Shown: piece after piece, positions 23,188-38,939 of the stretch | Position numbering within the stretch: position 1 is the stretch's first letter | Layout: every line of letters starts with the position of its first letter | NCBI RefSeq assembly: GCF_038396675.1 | Contig: NC_088921.1 | Coordinates: 63,156,001-63,220,000 of the forward strand | Source: Hydra vulgaris | Lineage: Eukaryota; Cnidaria; Hydrozoa; Anthoathecata; Hydridae | Reading direction: 5' to 3' | Length of the DNA stretch: 64,000 bases | Program-made: the position numbers and the translations under genes | Notes under the pieces: model-generated | The model's input: only the letters and a program-made list of their open reading frames with translations | What the model was told of the DNA's origin: nothing | The model's database searches: none

Positions 23188-23626
23188 TCATTTTTGCAAT
23201 TAGTTAATGATAATATAGGCGGGTAACAAACTTTTTTACCGACTCAATATAATTGCAAATCTAAATTTATTAGGTTTACAGACAATATTATTATTTTGAA
23301 TGTAATCAGTACTATACAAACCTATTTATAGCTATAAATAAAAACAATAGCAATAAAAATTATTTATAGCTATGTTTCGTTATTTGTTTATAAATTCATT
23401 GCAAGACACTGTCTGCAATCATAGAATTTTAAAAACTATTTCATTAATTATAAAAGTTCTTCAAAGTATAACGGATGCAAGAAAATTTAAAATTATCTTA
23501 TTTATTTAAAGTTCTAAAACTGTTTGAAAAAAAATATTTTGAAGAAAATTAAGTACAGTTTGAAGAACCGTGAATGCAGTTTAAATAGTAATGAACAAAA
23601 AAAAAAGAATTGCAGTTTAGAAAACT

Positions 23627-24544
23627 ATGGATGCAGTTAAAATTATTTTGCTTATAATTACATCAGTTGCTGTTCTCACTAATAGTATTTCTTTATACTT
23701 TTTATACAAAAAACACAAAAAAAACAACTATGTTATCTTGTGTATTAATTTATGTGTTAGTGATTTATTACAAAGTATTGCTGGATATATACCAGCTCTG
23801 TTTTTTGATGCAAATATGCAAAAAGCTACAACATTGTGCAAATTATCCGCCTTCTTTATTGCTTTTCCTTCGTTTACAACAATTGCAATGCTCTCTGCAA
23901 TGGCTCTTTCAAGAATGGTGTTGCTAAGCCTATGTTTTGATAGTAATCAAATTAATTACAAAAAACTATTTATAAGAATTGGAGTTGCTTCATGGATTTA
24001 TGGTTTCATTTGGGCGGTCTTACCCTTTCTGGGATTTTCTTCTTACACCTTAGAAAACACGCGTGCTAGATGTTCAGTTAATTTTGCTCCGAAAACAAGT
24101 GTGGAGAAGCTTTATTTAATCTTATTGATGGCATTTGGGTTTGTTATTCCTCTTATATCAATTATAGCGTCATGTTTATTTACAGCTCGAGTGATTACTA
24201 CAAAGTATAAATATTTTTGTGTGACTTACGGTAAAGATAATGATGAAACAAAACGGTATAAAGAGAAAGAAAGAAAGGCATTTTTTTCATTTTTAATAAT
24301 GGTGTTATCATTTGTAGTCTGTTGGACACCATACGCAACAATTGGTTGTTTCTCAGCTTTTACGTCATTAAAAGTGCCACAATGGCTTCTTCATGTAGCC
24401 TCTTTTTTCGGGAAGTTGTCGGCATTAGTAAATCCATTTATTTATTATTGGAAGGACGGTTTATTTAAGAAAAGTTTTTTAAATAAAAGATTTAAAGCTA
24501 CCAAAATATTCTTAATAAAAAAATCAGGAAAACAACCAAGTTAA
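23627..24544 (+). CDS. Opsin-like class A GPCR (cnidarian type), single exon, 305 aa
   Basis: A seven-helix receptor. Helix 1 starts almost at the N-terminus (residues 4-25) and helix 2 has D46. C71 (start of helix 3) can pair with C149 in loop 2. Helix 4 has W123 and P133. P175 is in helix 5, CWTP 232-235 in helix 6, and FFGKLSALVNPFIY 260-273 in helix 7. K263 lies exactly six residues before the NPxxY asparagine, the place of the retinal-binding lysine of opsins. E143, six residues before C149, matches the ancestral opsin counterion (bovine E181). The residue three after C71 is serine, so the vertebrate counterion is absent. The DRY motif is replaced by SRM (95-97). A TAG at 23618-23620 is in frame just upstream, so this ATG is the first possible start. 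The extracellular N-terminus is very short for an opsin. Intronless opsins are common in Hydra. It would act in a membrane as a light sensor coupled to a G protein. Confidence 0.88.
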   Translation: MDAVKIILLIITSVAVLTNSISLYFLYKKHKKNNYVILCINLCVSDLLQSIAGYIPALFFDANMQKATTLCKLSAFFIAFPSFTTIAMLSAMALSRMVLLSLCFDSNQINYKKLFIRIGVASWIYGFIWAVLPFLGFSSYTLENTRARCSVNFAPKTSVEKLYLILLMAFGFVIPLISIIASCLFTARVITTKYKYFCVTYGKDNDETKRYKEKERKAFFSFLIMVLSFVVCWTPYATIGCFSAFTSLKVPQWLLHVASFFGKLSALVNPFIYYWKDGLFKKSFLNKRFKATKIFLIKKSGKQPS

Positions 24545-25365
24545 CAAATAATATTTGTAATTTAAGTTGACAAATAATTCTAAAGGTATTAATGATTTTA
24601 TACAAAATTTTGTGCTATCATTAATTTGAATAAGGGGAAAAAAAGTAAAATTTATATGTTTTACAAATTTTCTTTTATTATTTTCACCCTGTAACAATGA
24701 CCCTTTGAGGAAAACCGCTAAAATTTGTAAGTCTATTTCTTCAATTTTATAGTCTGGACATAACCTGCCTTTTCCTTATGATTATCTTTTAATCTTTTTT
24801 AAGTTTTTTAAATTTTTTATTGCCTTTAAGTTCAAGCCCCCAGATGACGGTAAATCAAAGTTACTTCGATGTTATTTTAATATTTGACCTCGAATTACTC
24901 ATAAAGTCTTTTTTTTATTTTTTAATATATTTAAATTAGGTGATAATAATGTTTCAATAAGAAAAACAGTAGCTATAAGTTTAATGTAATTCGTCAAATC
25001 TGTTTTTTCTGGTACTTTATGAAGAAATCAAACATACCAAAACATATATACCCTAACATAAATGGACATACAAAAAAGTATAGATAATATTTTCAGGGAT
25101 GGTTTTGAAATATGGCTTTATATAGTAAATAAACTATATAAAATTATAGGTGTCACAAGAATACTTTTTATTTCTGCTAATATATTTGCTACTATGTTTT
25201 AACTCCATATTTTGGTTTTTTTTTTTTTTTTTGTAAAGACTTAAAATAATAAAAATAATCAAAAACATTTTTAAAAGTTATAAAAAGATAATTAAGATAT
25301 TGCTAAACTATTACCTCATATAATTATGTAATTATGTTATATTTTCTTCCAACATTTTAAAAACT
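24545..25365. other. 3' flank of the opsin gene, no further gene seen
   Basis: AT-rich sequence with several AATAAA-like stretches that could serve as poly-A signals. No coding region is visible. Confidence 0.5.
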
Positions 25366-25366
25366 T

Positions 25367-25866
<500 letters not shown>

Positions 25867-26179
25867 TTTAAATATATATATATATATTTATGTTTACATA
25901 ACATATGTTATATCCCTTTGTTATTCAATATACATGGTCTAATAAGAAAATTTTAATACTTCATTCTTTTCATAAAATATGCAAATAATGAAGCAACACA
26001 GACATTGATATGCTTTTCGATCTTCCTATTTTTCATGCATGATAAAAATAATAATGTTTTCAAAGCAGACTTAAAAAAAAAAAAAAAATTATCTCCGATT
26101 TTTCTATGACTTCTATTTTAGAGGCGTGAATACATTCTTGGACTTAAAACCAGTAGTAATGGCTAGATTTTTTGATGTT

Positions 26180-26720
26180 AAAGATATGACATTTTCAGGC
26201 ACTGTGTAAACTCTAAATTGAAGTATTTTCATACTTTTGTCAAATGAGAATTTTTCGAAAAAAATTGCGGTGACTGGACACTTAAAATACCCCTGAAAAT
26301 TTGCTCTATCTACCCATAACGTGAACGCATTTAGTTAATAAAATATAAACTAAATTTAGTTTTATCAACAGGTTTTAAGTTTTATATGATATTCTTTAAA
26401 CGTTTAAAAGTTATGGCCTTGCAAAAGTTCCGCCCTCCCAAAATGAGGGGGTTGTTAAATTTTAAATGGTCATAACATTTGAACACTTAAAGTTTTCAAA
26501 GGAAATTAAAAACCTGTCAATAAATTTAAGATTGATGTAACATGCTAAAATTTATATTTTATTTGCTCATTTCTCTCACGTTTGGGGGTGAGAGGAGTGA
26601 ACTTTTCGGGCATTTTTGTTCCCAGATCTTAAAACGACGCGATTTTTTTCATCTTTTTTTTAATAAAAATAGCATCTTAAATAACACTAATTTCACTCTC
26701 AAAATATTTAAATAACCTGC
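26180..26720. mobile_element. Imperfect fold-back element centred near 26440
   Basis: The left arm AAAAATTGCGGTGACTGGAC..ATAACGTGAACGC..CAACAGGTTTTAAG..AAAGTTATGGCC mirrors GGTCATAACATTTG..AAAAACCTGTCAAT..TCTCACGTTTGGGGG..AACGACGCGATTTTTTTC. The arms are roughly 200 bp each with many mismatches. The centre has CCCTCCCAAAATGAGGGGG. No coding content; exact ends are not resolved. Confidence 0.55.
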
Positions 26721-26724
26721 CATG

Positions 26725-28245
26725 CCGTTTTTGTAAGTTTTAACTTTGAAGCATTTCATTTTTCGAAACTTACCTAACAACGCTTCTATTACAGTTCAAA
26801 ATGTTTACGGTCCAATACAATCCGTTTAATTCATTCTTATTACAGGCAAAACATCAACTTTGCTCTACTTATAAATTGTTCTAAAAAGCATATTTTCAAA
26901 CTAAAAACAGGCGCGTGAAAGTAAAATATATAGCATGACAAAAAAAGTCATATTTTTATAGCTTCATATATATTGTCAGAAGGCTTTACGTCTTTTTTTT
27001 GTGTTTTTTCTTGTTACTTTCAATAAGTCTTTGTTAAACAGTGGAGTGTGTGGCCAATAAATCTAATCATTAAATTGATAAAACTTTAGGAAATATTTTA
27101 ATATTCAGTAAAAGGTTCTTGCAAAAAGCCTTTACATACTAAAATCTAAGCCTTATTTTGCTCAGAAACATAAATGATAGACATACGACCTACTTTTTCT
27201 CGGCTAAAGATATGTTTACTCTTTTTTTATTATTGCATCCTATAGGTATGTATGTATATTTATGTATGTACTATTAGTATACGTATGTAAGTCTATATAC
27301 GTATACAACATTTTCTAGATTTTAAGTTCAATTCAAAAGAAACTATATATAAATATTCATTTGTCTTGATCAGCAGTAACACATCATCTTGATAATGACT
27401 ATTTTATGGTGGTATAATTTGCAATTCTTGAAAATATGTTTTATGAATAGACGTGTCCAAATTGTTGAAGTAACATCACAATATATGACCAAAATTAAAA
27501 AATATAAGAGTTTTTACACCTAATTCGTGTCAAATGTTCAAGTTGTGAATGAGTCAAAGTTTTATATACTATTCTTCACTACATAGAGTAGTAACTTTTA
27601 GGAGACAAGTGTCTGGATGCAAAACAAAGTCATTGTTTTGGTTGCAAATTGTGGGAAAACGAACAGGGTTCCCCGAATAACTAATTTCGGAAACTTAACC
27701 ACATCTGCAAAATTAATCACATAAAATCCTGAGAGGCAATCGAATCAGCTTATGCTGTTTATTATTACTAAACTATGGTCTGATTTATAAAGAATATTTG
27801 GGACGCCGTAACAATAGTTTCTTTAATGATGCCTTAAAATCTGATTCAAACAAAAGTTATAATGTTATCCCATTCAAATTCGATTCTATTGGTCACTCAC
27901 AGAAGCGCCCTGCGCAATCTTGTAAAATCTTATCAAAATACTAAAATACATTTATCTAGTAACTTACCAGTTGTTTACATAAAGTCAATATACTTACAAG
28001 TGTATTGACTCTATGCAAAACTACTAAAATCTGGTCATTCGTAATAATATTGTCAATTTTTGTGCTATGAAAAAGATAAAATTGTTTATTTTTTTTCATT
28101 TCACTGACCCACCAAATCCTTTTGATAGTCATAAATTTCTCACGAGATACTGGAAATTGGTGCAATTATTGATCAAAGGTGAGACATATAGGTCAATAAA
28201 TTTAATTCCTCTGTTGATAAAAATCTAATTTTTAAAGCTTTAAAG
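26725..28245. other. No recognised gene
   Basis: AT-rich DNA with a TATG/TACG-rich patch at 27243-27306. A short open stretch on the minus strand (27956-28165) has no motif. Confidence 0.5.
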
Positions 28246-28249
28246 CAGA

Positions 28250-28560
28250 TGATTTATTCGATAAGTGCATGCATGGCAAAACACAATATGTAAACGAGGC
28301 TTTGAACCCAATCATTTGGTCTTGTGTACCCAAATCTATATTGGTTGGAAGACAAAAAATAGAAATTGTTATTTATTCAGCTGTAATAAATTTCAACAAT
28401 GGCAAAAATAGAATCCTTGGCGTTACAGAATATTTTGGATTAACAGGATTAGTTTTGCACCAAGTTGCATAGAAATTGGATAGTTCACGTTTAAAACGCA
28501 TAACCAATAAATTAATGACAAACTAAGAAAGCGCAGAAAAAACATTCAAAGCAGTTCTTT
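28250..28560 (+). pseudogene. Transposase-derived fragment, possibly Mutator-like
   Basis: The open part (28269-28472) reads MHGKTQYVNEALNPIIWSCV, then EIVIYSAVINFNNGKNRILG and YFGLTGLVLH. The pattern GKTQ-x2-NE-x2-N-x2-IW, followed by a helix ending in FN-x-G, is a tail motif I associate with Mutator-like transposase proteins of invertebrates. Neither the catalytic part nor element ends are visible. Confidence 0.4.
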
Positions 28561-28564
28561 ATAA

Positions 28565-29515
28565 CTGTTAAATTTTGCAGAAATACGATTCACATTGAAA
28601 TCGCAAAGATAAAACTACAACTCTGTTTAATATATCAACAAATAATTATTACCAAGATAAAGATTACGGAAATGAAGCATGAAACAGTTTGATAAACAAA
28701 ACATGGTATGAAAATACTTAAACTACAACTTTTGAAAGTTAAGTGTTTAAAATATTAATTCAACATCTTCAAATAAATTAATTCATCAACTTTAAATATA
28801 TTAGTTCATCATCTATAAATAGATTAAACCATTATATAAAATTTGACAGTTTTTGATTGATCAAAACAGTTGAACTTTGTAAGTAAATTTGATTTGTAAG
28901 AAAATTTTCATGATAATCTGTTTAATACTTTATTTCCGTTAATAAACATTTTTATTATTGTAAACTGTTTAATATAAAAAATATAATTTCAGTTTGAGTT
29001 TCATTTTAAGACTCCAGTGTTACCTACCAATCAAAATGTTACAAAAAAAAATTGCTGTCATAAAAGCATCATGATATTAGAGTTATAGTTTAATAAAACT
29101 TAGATATTTCAATACTTCCTTGCTTAACGCAAGACCTTGCTATGCCATACTTGACTATTATGGGAAGTTCGATTATTTATGATTTGGGGTCACTTAAGGT
29201 TTAATCTTTAAAAATGTAGTGGGGGGGGGGGGGTTATAGACTATGTATAAAAGGAGAGAGAGATGTTGTTAACGTCATAGTTGATTCTAAAACCTAGTTT
29301 GTGGCTAGCTGATTCTAAAACCTAGTTTGCACTCATTTTTTTTACATATATGTAAGAAAATACTTAAAATAAAAATAAAAAAAAAGTGCTACCGCTATGT
29401 TTGATATAAAATTTAATAGAGGAAGTAAAACTCTATTATAGAATACCTTCATTTTTCTTACAAGAATACTAATTCTATACCAATTAACACAAAAAAGTTA
29501 ATTGATAAGCTTGAT
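28565..29515. other. No recognised gene; poly-G run
   Basis: AT-rich. A run of about 14 G at 29220-29233 and a direct duplication of TGATTCTAAAACCTAGTTTG near 29281 and 29309 are the only notable items. Confidence 0.5.
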
Positions 29516-29520
29516 TTTAT

Positions 29521-30984
<1,464 letters not shown>

Positions 30985-31189
30985 GTGGAAAATTACTTGA
31001 CAAATTTTTTTTTCATTTAACACTGTGTTTCATCAATAAAAATTCATCTGAAATGAATGATCAAATTAATATAACTTCAATTTATACCAAATATTAAAAA
31101 CTCCAAGGGAAGCGACCAGGCTATAGCCATTCAAAGTATTTCTGAATACTATGAGCAAATATATACAAAGTACTTCTGAATACTATCAG

Positions 31190-31900
31190 ATCAAATCATT
31201 AGAGTGTTTGCTGAGAACACAGCTAGCAACAAAGGAAAGAACAAAGAAGCTATAAGGAATGCTATTGTTCATGCTTTGAGGAGGCTTTTTCTGTGGCTGT
31301 TGTGCAGACATCACATATATGAGAGTCATGTGTTGCATGTCATGGAGCTTGTTTTTGGTACAACAAAAAGTCCAAGCTAACACCTCTATGTTTTACTTCA
31401 GAAGCTATGGCCGCAAACATAGAGAAGTTAATAAAATTAAAAGAGTTGTCAAATTTGAATGGTCTCAGGATGCATTTAGACCAGGAACTCTTTTGCACCA
31501 ACTTGCAGTTGAAATTAAAATTTTAGTGCAGTAGTGCCTGCTACTCTCAAGAACATAAACACTGCTACAAATTACATTGTGTTTTTTCATGGTCTATTTT
31601 TTCTGAAGAGTCCTATGGCAACTCAATCTCTTTCAAATGAACTAAGAGCTTTAAATATAGCTTACCAGCTCCAAATGTCAGATGATTACGAAGCCTATGC
31701 AGATATTCGGAAAATTCTCAACAAGAACCTTCTACTTTACACTTGGTATCTAGCTCCCCACCCTGTGGTTTTGTCTCTTGCTGATAGAGATCTAGATACC
31801 GAGTTAAGAACAACATCCTTAACAAACTGTTGTCTTTTGCCGTTCCAGAAAAAGAATATATGGTGCTTGAGAAACCTGACAAATAAATTGTTTTTTTAAA
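31190..31900 (+). pseudogene. Degenerate transposon protein with a RHH-containing motif
   Basis: The plus strand from 31198 reads VFAENTASNKGKNKEAIRNA, then RRLFLWLLCRHHIYESHVL and VFGTTKSP. After stops, 31534-31899 reads VPATLKNINTATNYIVFFHG and NLLLYTWYLAPHPVVLSLAD. This resembles the D-TTASNTG...CRHH...E-VFG family of transposon-encoded proteins common in cnidarians and some insects. Part of the left side is covered by short direct repeats (AGTA(C/T)TTCTGAATACTAT). Superfamily not identified. Confidence 0.4.
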
Positions 31901-32217
31901 CTTAAAACTGCTTTTTTTTTTCTCATGTTCAATATATAAGCCCAAATTCAGCAAACATACATGTACTGTGAACAATTCATTCATTGTCCATATGTTTTCA
32001 TTATTTGGTTGCACCACTCTTGACTTTTATAAGCGCTGCAATTCTATTCTGCATATTTGTATAGTATTTTGAAATTAACTGTGTAATATCCGGGTTGTAA
32101 AATCATACATGACCAATGCGTTCGATTAGGTCACGTTTATTAGTGGTGGTGACCTCTTTTACTCTGTATTTAAAATTGTGCTATAACCCTTCAATTGGGT
32201 TCATATCAGGACTACTT

Positions 32218-32267
32218 GCTTTTTGACATGGTATGGAGGGCATCACCTCCATACCATGTCAAAAAGC
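32218..32267. repeat. Perfect hairpin, 22-bp arms, 6-base loop
   Basis: GCTTTTTGACATGGTATGG-AGG pairs with its exact complement at 32246-32267 across GCATCA. It interrupts the Tc1-B transposase just before the catalytic E region. Confidence 0.95.
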
Positions 32268-32782
32268 AATCCTAGACAATGTTTGCCATATGGTAGGGTG
32301 CCCCATCTTGCATGTAAATGCAGTCCGTCCCATAGTTGAGAAATCAGACAAGTTTTTGTAACTTTCTTGTGCTGTTTAGCACTCATCTTGCCATCTACAA
32401 TGTATAGACGTCCAGGTTCTTTGAAAGATATCACGCTCCAAATCATGATCTTAATCGGATGTTTGACCTTCTGTACCAGACACTGTGGAAGAAATTCTTT
32501 TCCTGGTCTTTTTCTTACATAGCGGCAGTTGTTGTCCAATATTTCCAGTGTTGATTCATTCAAAATACATACCTTAAACACACACATACACATATACAGT
32601 GAATTACACAGACTACTGTTGTAGGCTTGCAGTTATTACAATTAATCTTATTCTAGTAATTTAAATTAAGTTTAATTTAATTTTTGTCGCTTATCAAATT
32701 TACAAATTACTTTTCTGGACAGTATGGAAATAATCAAAAATTTAGACAACTCGCCATTTTCCAGTTCTTTACTGTCCTCGAG

Positions 32783-32960
32783 GATTACGAGGCAAATTGT
32801 TTGCCTCGTAATCTTTCCTTCAAAATTGCAGTGGTCAATTTTGAAGATTGCAATTTTGAAGATTTTGTCAATTTTGTCAATTTTGTCGATTTTGTCGATT
32901 TTGTCGATTTTGTCGATTTTGTCGATTTTGTCAATTTTGAAGATTCAAAATTGCAGTGGT
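32783..32960. repeat. Hairpin plus 9-bp tandem repeat flanked by a 15-bp duplication
   Basis: GATTACGAGGCAAA / TTTGCCTCGTAATC (32783-32813, 3-base loop) is followed by about eight copies of GATTTTGTC or AATTTTGTC (32861-32935). CAAAATTGCAGTGGT flanks the array at 32821-32835 and 32946-32960. All of this lies inside the Tc1-B coding region. Confidence 0.93.
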
Positions 32961-33681
32961 TTCTTTCTCGGTCGATATGCCCTCAAACCAGCTTCAATTA
33001 ATCTTCTTTGCACAGTCTTGCTACTCATCTGAACACCTAAAGTGTCCATTTAAACCATCAATCTGCGTAATGTCATCTTGCGGTTAGATTTAGAGAGTCT
33101 TGCCAAAGATCGATCTTCTTCTTGAGAAGACATCCACTTTTTTTTCATTTTTCTTTACGTTTTGGCGTACCAGTTGAGCCATACTACATGTTCTTTTTTA
33201 TGCTTGACACGATGCTCTGAGTCACCTCACATTTTAAAGCTATCTGACATTAAGTAAGCTCTGTATTATCCAAGAGAACCTTTATCTGACCCCTTTTACG
33301 GGGAGATAAGTAAGTTTTTTTTCTGTTTGCTACTAAAGTAAATAAAAAAATATTTAAACAACAAAGACAATGTACATTAAGTTGATGGTCTGGTTTCAAA
33401 TCGAGTTATTTTTGGTGGCTTGACTGCTTGTAAATTAATCCCTGCCTAATTATAAATAATTTAAAAAAATGAATATTCATACCTAAGAACATTACCGACG
33501 TATTTTTTAAATTTTCTAAGCACAAAATCTAATATGCAGGCACTGAAATTCCACAGGTCCAGGTCCCAGGAATGATATAAAGTATAATACTTATTTACTA
33601 TAATGCATTGTAATGACAAAAAGTACAAGAAAAGTCTATTTTTGATATTTTTTTCAATTATCGTAATAATTTGGTCAGTAT

Positions 33682-33685
<4 letters not shown>

Positions 33686-33771
<86 letters not shown>
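33686..33771. repeat. (TA)n microsatellite
   Basis: Pure TA for about 85 bp. No transposon end is recognised on either side. Confidence 0.97.
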
Positions 33772-33773
<2 letters not shown>

Positions 33774-33831
33774 GTCCGTAATATTTTTAAAAAAAAGTTT
33801 ACAAAAGTATGTTAATGTTTAACATAAGTTA

Positions 33832-33864
33832 AACACCATTATACGTTTAACGTATAATGGTGTT
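33832..33864. repeat. Perfect hairpin, 14-bp arms
   Basis: AACACCATTATACG and CGTATAATGGTGTT across the loop TTTAA, with further TTAAAC/GTTTAAC motifs around it. Confidence 0.9.
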
Positions 33865-33957
33865 ATTTTTCCAAACGGAACGATATCTAATCCAATAGAC
33901 AACCGATACTGGGCATCATTTTAAGTTAAACGTAACTTAAGAATATATATTTTAGAA

Positions 33958-34157
33958 TTTTTTTTTTTTTTTTGGTAGTTATTTTAGGTGCTCCCAGAAA
34001 TTCTTACGATCTTATCACAGAGCATCACGGGAGAGCATTTAACAAGAGGTTCATGCCTCCTTCCGTACCAATGTCGCTTGTTGGGCTAGAGCTGGCATCG
34101 AACCTCGGACCTCTGGGTTCTGAGCCAGTACTTAAACCACTGGGTCACGGCTGTTGT
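33958..34157 (-). repeat. tRNA-derived SINE with poly-A tail
   Basis: The minus strand starts CCGTGACCCAGTGGTTTAAG (A box, 34131-34147). A good B box GGTTCGATGCC follows (34104-34094), then an unrelated body and a tail of about 16 A (33959-33974). The order head-body-poly-A shows retroposition. Base pairing of the tRNA arms is not kept, so it is not a tRNA gene. No clear target duplication is seen. Confidence 0.8.
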
Positions 34158-34159
34158 GG

Positions 34160-34910
34160 ATAATTGTTGGTGGATAGGTTTGTGTTTATTTAAAATTCCT
34201 ATTATTAGCCTATGGATTTAAATTGTTCGACACCAAAGATACACTAAGGAACTTTATCAGAAAAAAGCACCTCGATATTAGCTTAGGAACCAAATATCCC
34301 AAGTTGTTTGCTATGAAGCACTATGTATCAATTTTTTCATATATGCGTCTAATGTTTTTCAAAAAAATGCTCAAGATCTGTGTAATTAAATAGCGAAGAG
34401 GAAACGGAAAAACGGAAAAATAAATAAACTTTATTTTGAGAGCTTACTTGCAAGCGATAATCTAAAAACAATTGAGCGGGGAAAGAAAATCACAGTAAAA
34501 TTTTGAAATTATCAGAAAAAGATGTGGATTGACTGGTTTTAACAGTGTATATCAGAAAAAATATTAAACATACTAGTTTAATCAATATCCCACTAAGTTC
34601 AAACAAAGTATTTTTTGGATTTTCAATTACGTTTTTGGATTTTATTGGATTTTTTTTTTGGACTTTATTGTGTTTATAAGACATTGGAGACGTTTTAAGT
34701 ATTACGATTAAGCAAGAAATATAAATAATAATAAAAATAAAAACAACCTACAATATAATCCTACTAACTGGATTAAATGTTCAACCTATATCTGTTTGGA
34801 CCCTTTAGAAAATTTTAAAATTGTCTTCAGATACAACACTAGGAAAAATACCGTTTTACAATATCTCCAAGTAAGCTAAAACTAACTTGGTGATGTTGTA
34901 AAATGGCTGA
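34160..34910. other. No recognised gene
   Basis: AT-rich DNA. A loose inverted repeat (TTTTACAATATCTCCAAGT / ACTTGGTGATGTTGTAAAA) lies at about 34854-34908. Confidence 0.5.
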
Positions 34911-34916
34911 AGAACT

Positions 34917-35332
34917 GATTAATTATGGGCAGGATTGAAAACTCTTTTTTTTCAGAAGGAATGATCTTTATAAACTAAATAAGTAGTTCAAAAAAAAATA
35001 AAAACGTTCAGAAGGGGGCAATAATACCTAACATGCTACCAATAATGACCTATTTAGTTTCAGGTAAAGATATTGCATTACAGTCATTGAAACTTATTTC
35101 ACGGAAGGAACCAATGTTTCCATGACACAAGTTTTAAATGCCTATAACCAAAAATTGAGAATTTTACTAACATCGTTTTTTCTCAAAATTAAATAGATAT
35201 TTTTTTTTAATATGTTAGGTATTTTTTCCCCCTTCTAAACGTTTATCTTAATTTTTTTTTGAATTTCCAATTTAGTTTACAAAAAAAAATTCCTTTTGAA
35301 AAACGACTTTTCAATACTGGCCTTATTATAGC
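34917..35332. mobile_element. Fold-back/MITE with ~115-bp imperfect terminal repeats
   Basis: The left arm (GATTGAAAAC, AAGGAATGAT, AAACTAAAT, TTCAAAAAAAAA, AACGTTCAGAAGGGGGC, ATACCTAACAT) is mirrored in order by the right arm (ATGTTAGGTAT, CCCCCTTCTAAACGT, TTTTTTTGAA, ATTTAGTTT, ATTCCTTTTG, TTTTCAATA). About 170 bp of non-coding DNA lies between. Outer limits are approximate. Confidence 0.7.
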
Positions 35333-35489
35333 ATTTGACGAGGTATTGGAAGCCAACAAACAATATTTTAATCTAATTATAAAAACATTGCCTAAAAAAA
35401 ATTAAGATTTAAGCTTTTTTTGGACAGCTCTTACCAAACGGCAAATATGAGTATGACAAAATTAAGATTAGAACTAAGAATAAAATTAT

Positions 35490-38099
<2,610 letters not shown>

Positions 38100-38100
<1 letters not shown>

Positions 38101-38935
38101 TAATTGAACCACTACAACATTGGGCGTGTTCAACTATACCCGATACGTCTCAGTTACCTTAAGTTATATTGTTCTTGTGTTCATTAAGGCGTGTAAACTT
38201 TATTTCTTGTTTAACCAACGTAACTCGCACCACATGAAAAATCTAACTGATAGACACCAGGATAACTATTTTCATGCAATATTGATTTATTGCGACATAA
38301 AATGTTAAGCAAAGAATTACCATAGCAAGAAACCGTTTTTTCACCTACTCTACGAAACTCTCTTAAGTATAATGCTCAGTTTCGGTACCCACGTCAATAT
38401 GACAACTATTCTTTTTGCTGGTTTATTGTATTTTTATATGATAGTTAAAAATTTTTGGTAGAATCTGAAAATTGTTTTTATGAGTGTCCGTTTTGGGAAA
38501 ACATCTAGATTATATGGATGCATTAAAGCACATAAAAGTGATAAAGGTTAACCAATGAGAACTATGTATTAGTTAATGCAAGAATTTTTCTTCGACAACC
38601 AATTTACATGCGCAGTGGCTAATGAGTGGCGTAGAGGTCATAGTTATATGAAAAAATTTTATGTTTTTATTTTTTCTTGTAAAATATATTGAGGCCTGCA
38701 CAGAGATTTTGTGATGCTCAAGGTCAATTTTTGTTCGGTGCCCCAAACTTTGGATTCCTGGGTATATTAAATTAAGCATGAATTTCACTATTTATCGTCC
38801 GTATGTCTACTATCACATTACAATTTAATTAAAACAAAAACTATTTATGAATTAACTATCGCTGCACATAGACACTCTATGTTTGAACTTGGTTATATAT
38901 GATAAAACGAAAATAATAAAATAATTTAAAATGAA
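38100..38935. other. Unassigned interval between LINE-C and the hAT relic
   Basis: AT-rich. A patch near 38690-38760 (GGCCTGCACAGAG, GGTGCCCCAAACTTTG) could be the non-coding 3' end of the hAT element, but no matching inverted end was found. Confidence 0.35.
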
Positions 38936-38939
38936 TGGA

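Larger units (their letters stand above)
32010..33310 (-). pseudogene. Tc1-like element B transposase (Tc1-B) with intron, rearranged
   Basis: The N-terminal exon (about 33300 to 32711) retains LARLSKSNRKMTLRRLMV and RLIEAGLRAYRPRKKPLQF. It is then disturbed by a 9-bp repeat expansion and two hairpins. A GTAATTTG donor at 32710 and an AAG acceptor ending at 32573 define a 138-bp intron. The next exon (from 32572) reads VCILNESTLEILDNNCRYVR, PQCLVQKVKHPIKIMIWSVI and HARWGTLPYG, and then ASSPDMNPIEGL (catalytic E region, about 32190). Stops are frequent. It is in the same subfamily as Tc1-D by shared motif wording (EILDxxCxYVR, QCLVxxVKHP). Ends are not resolved. Confidence 0.8.
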
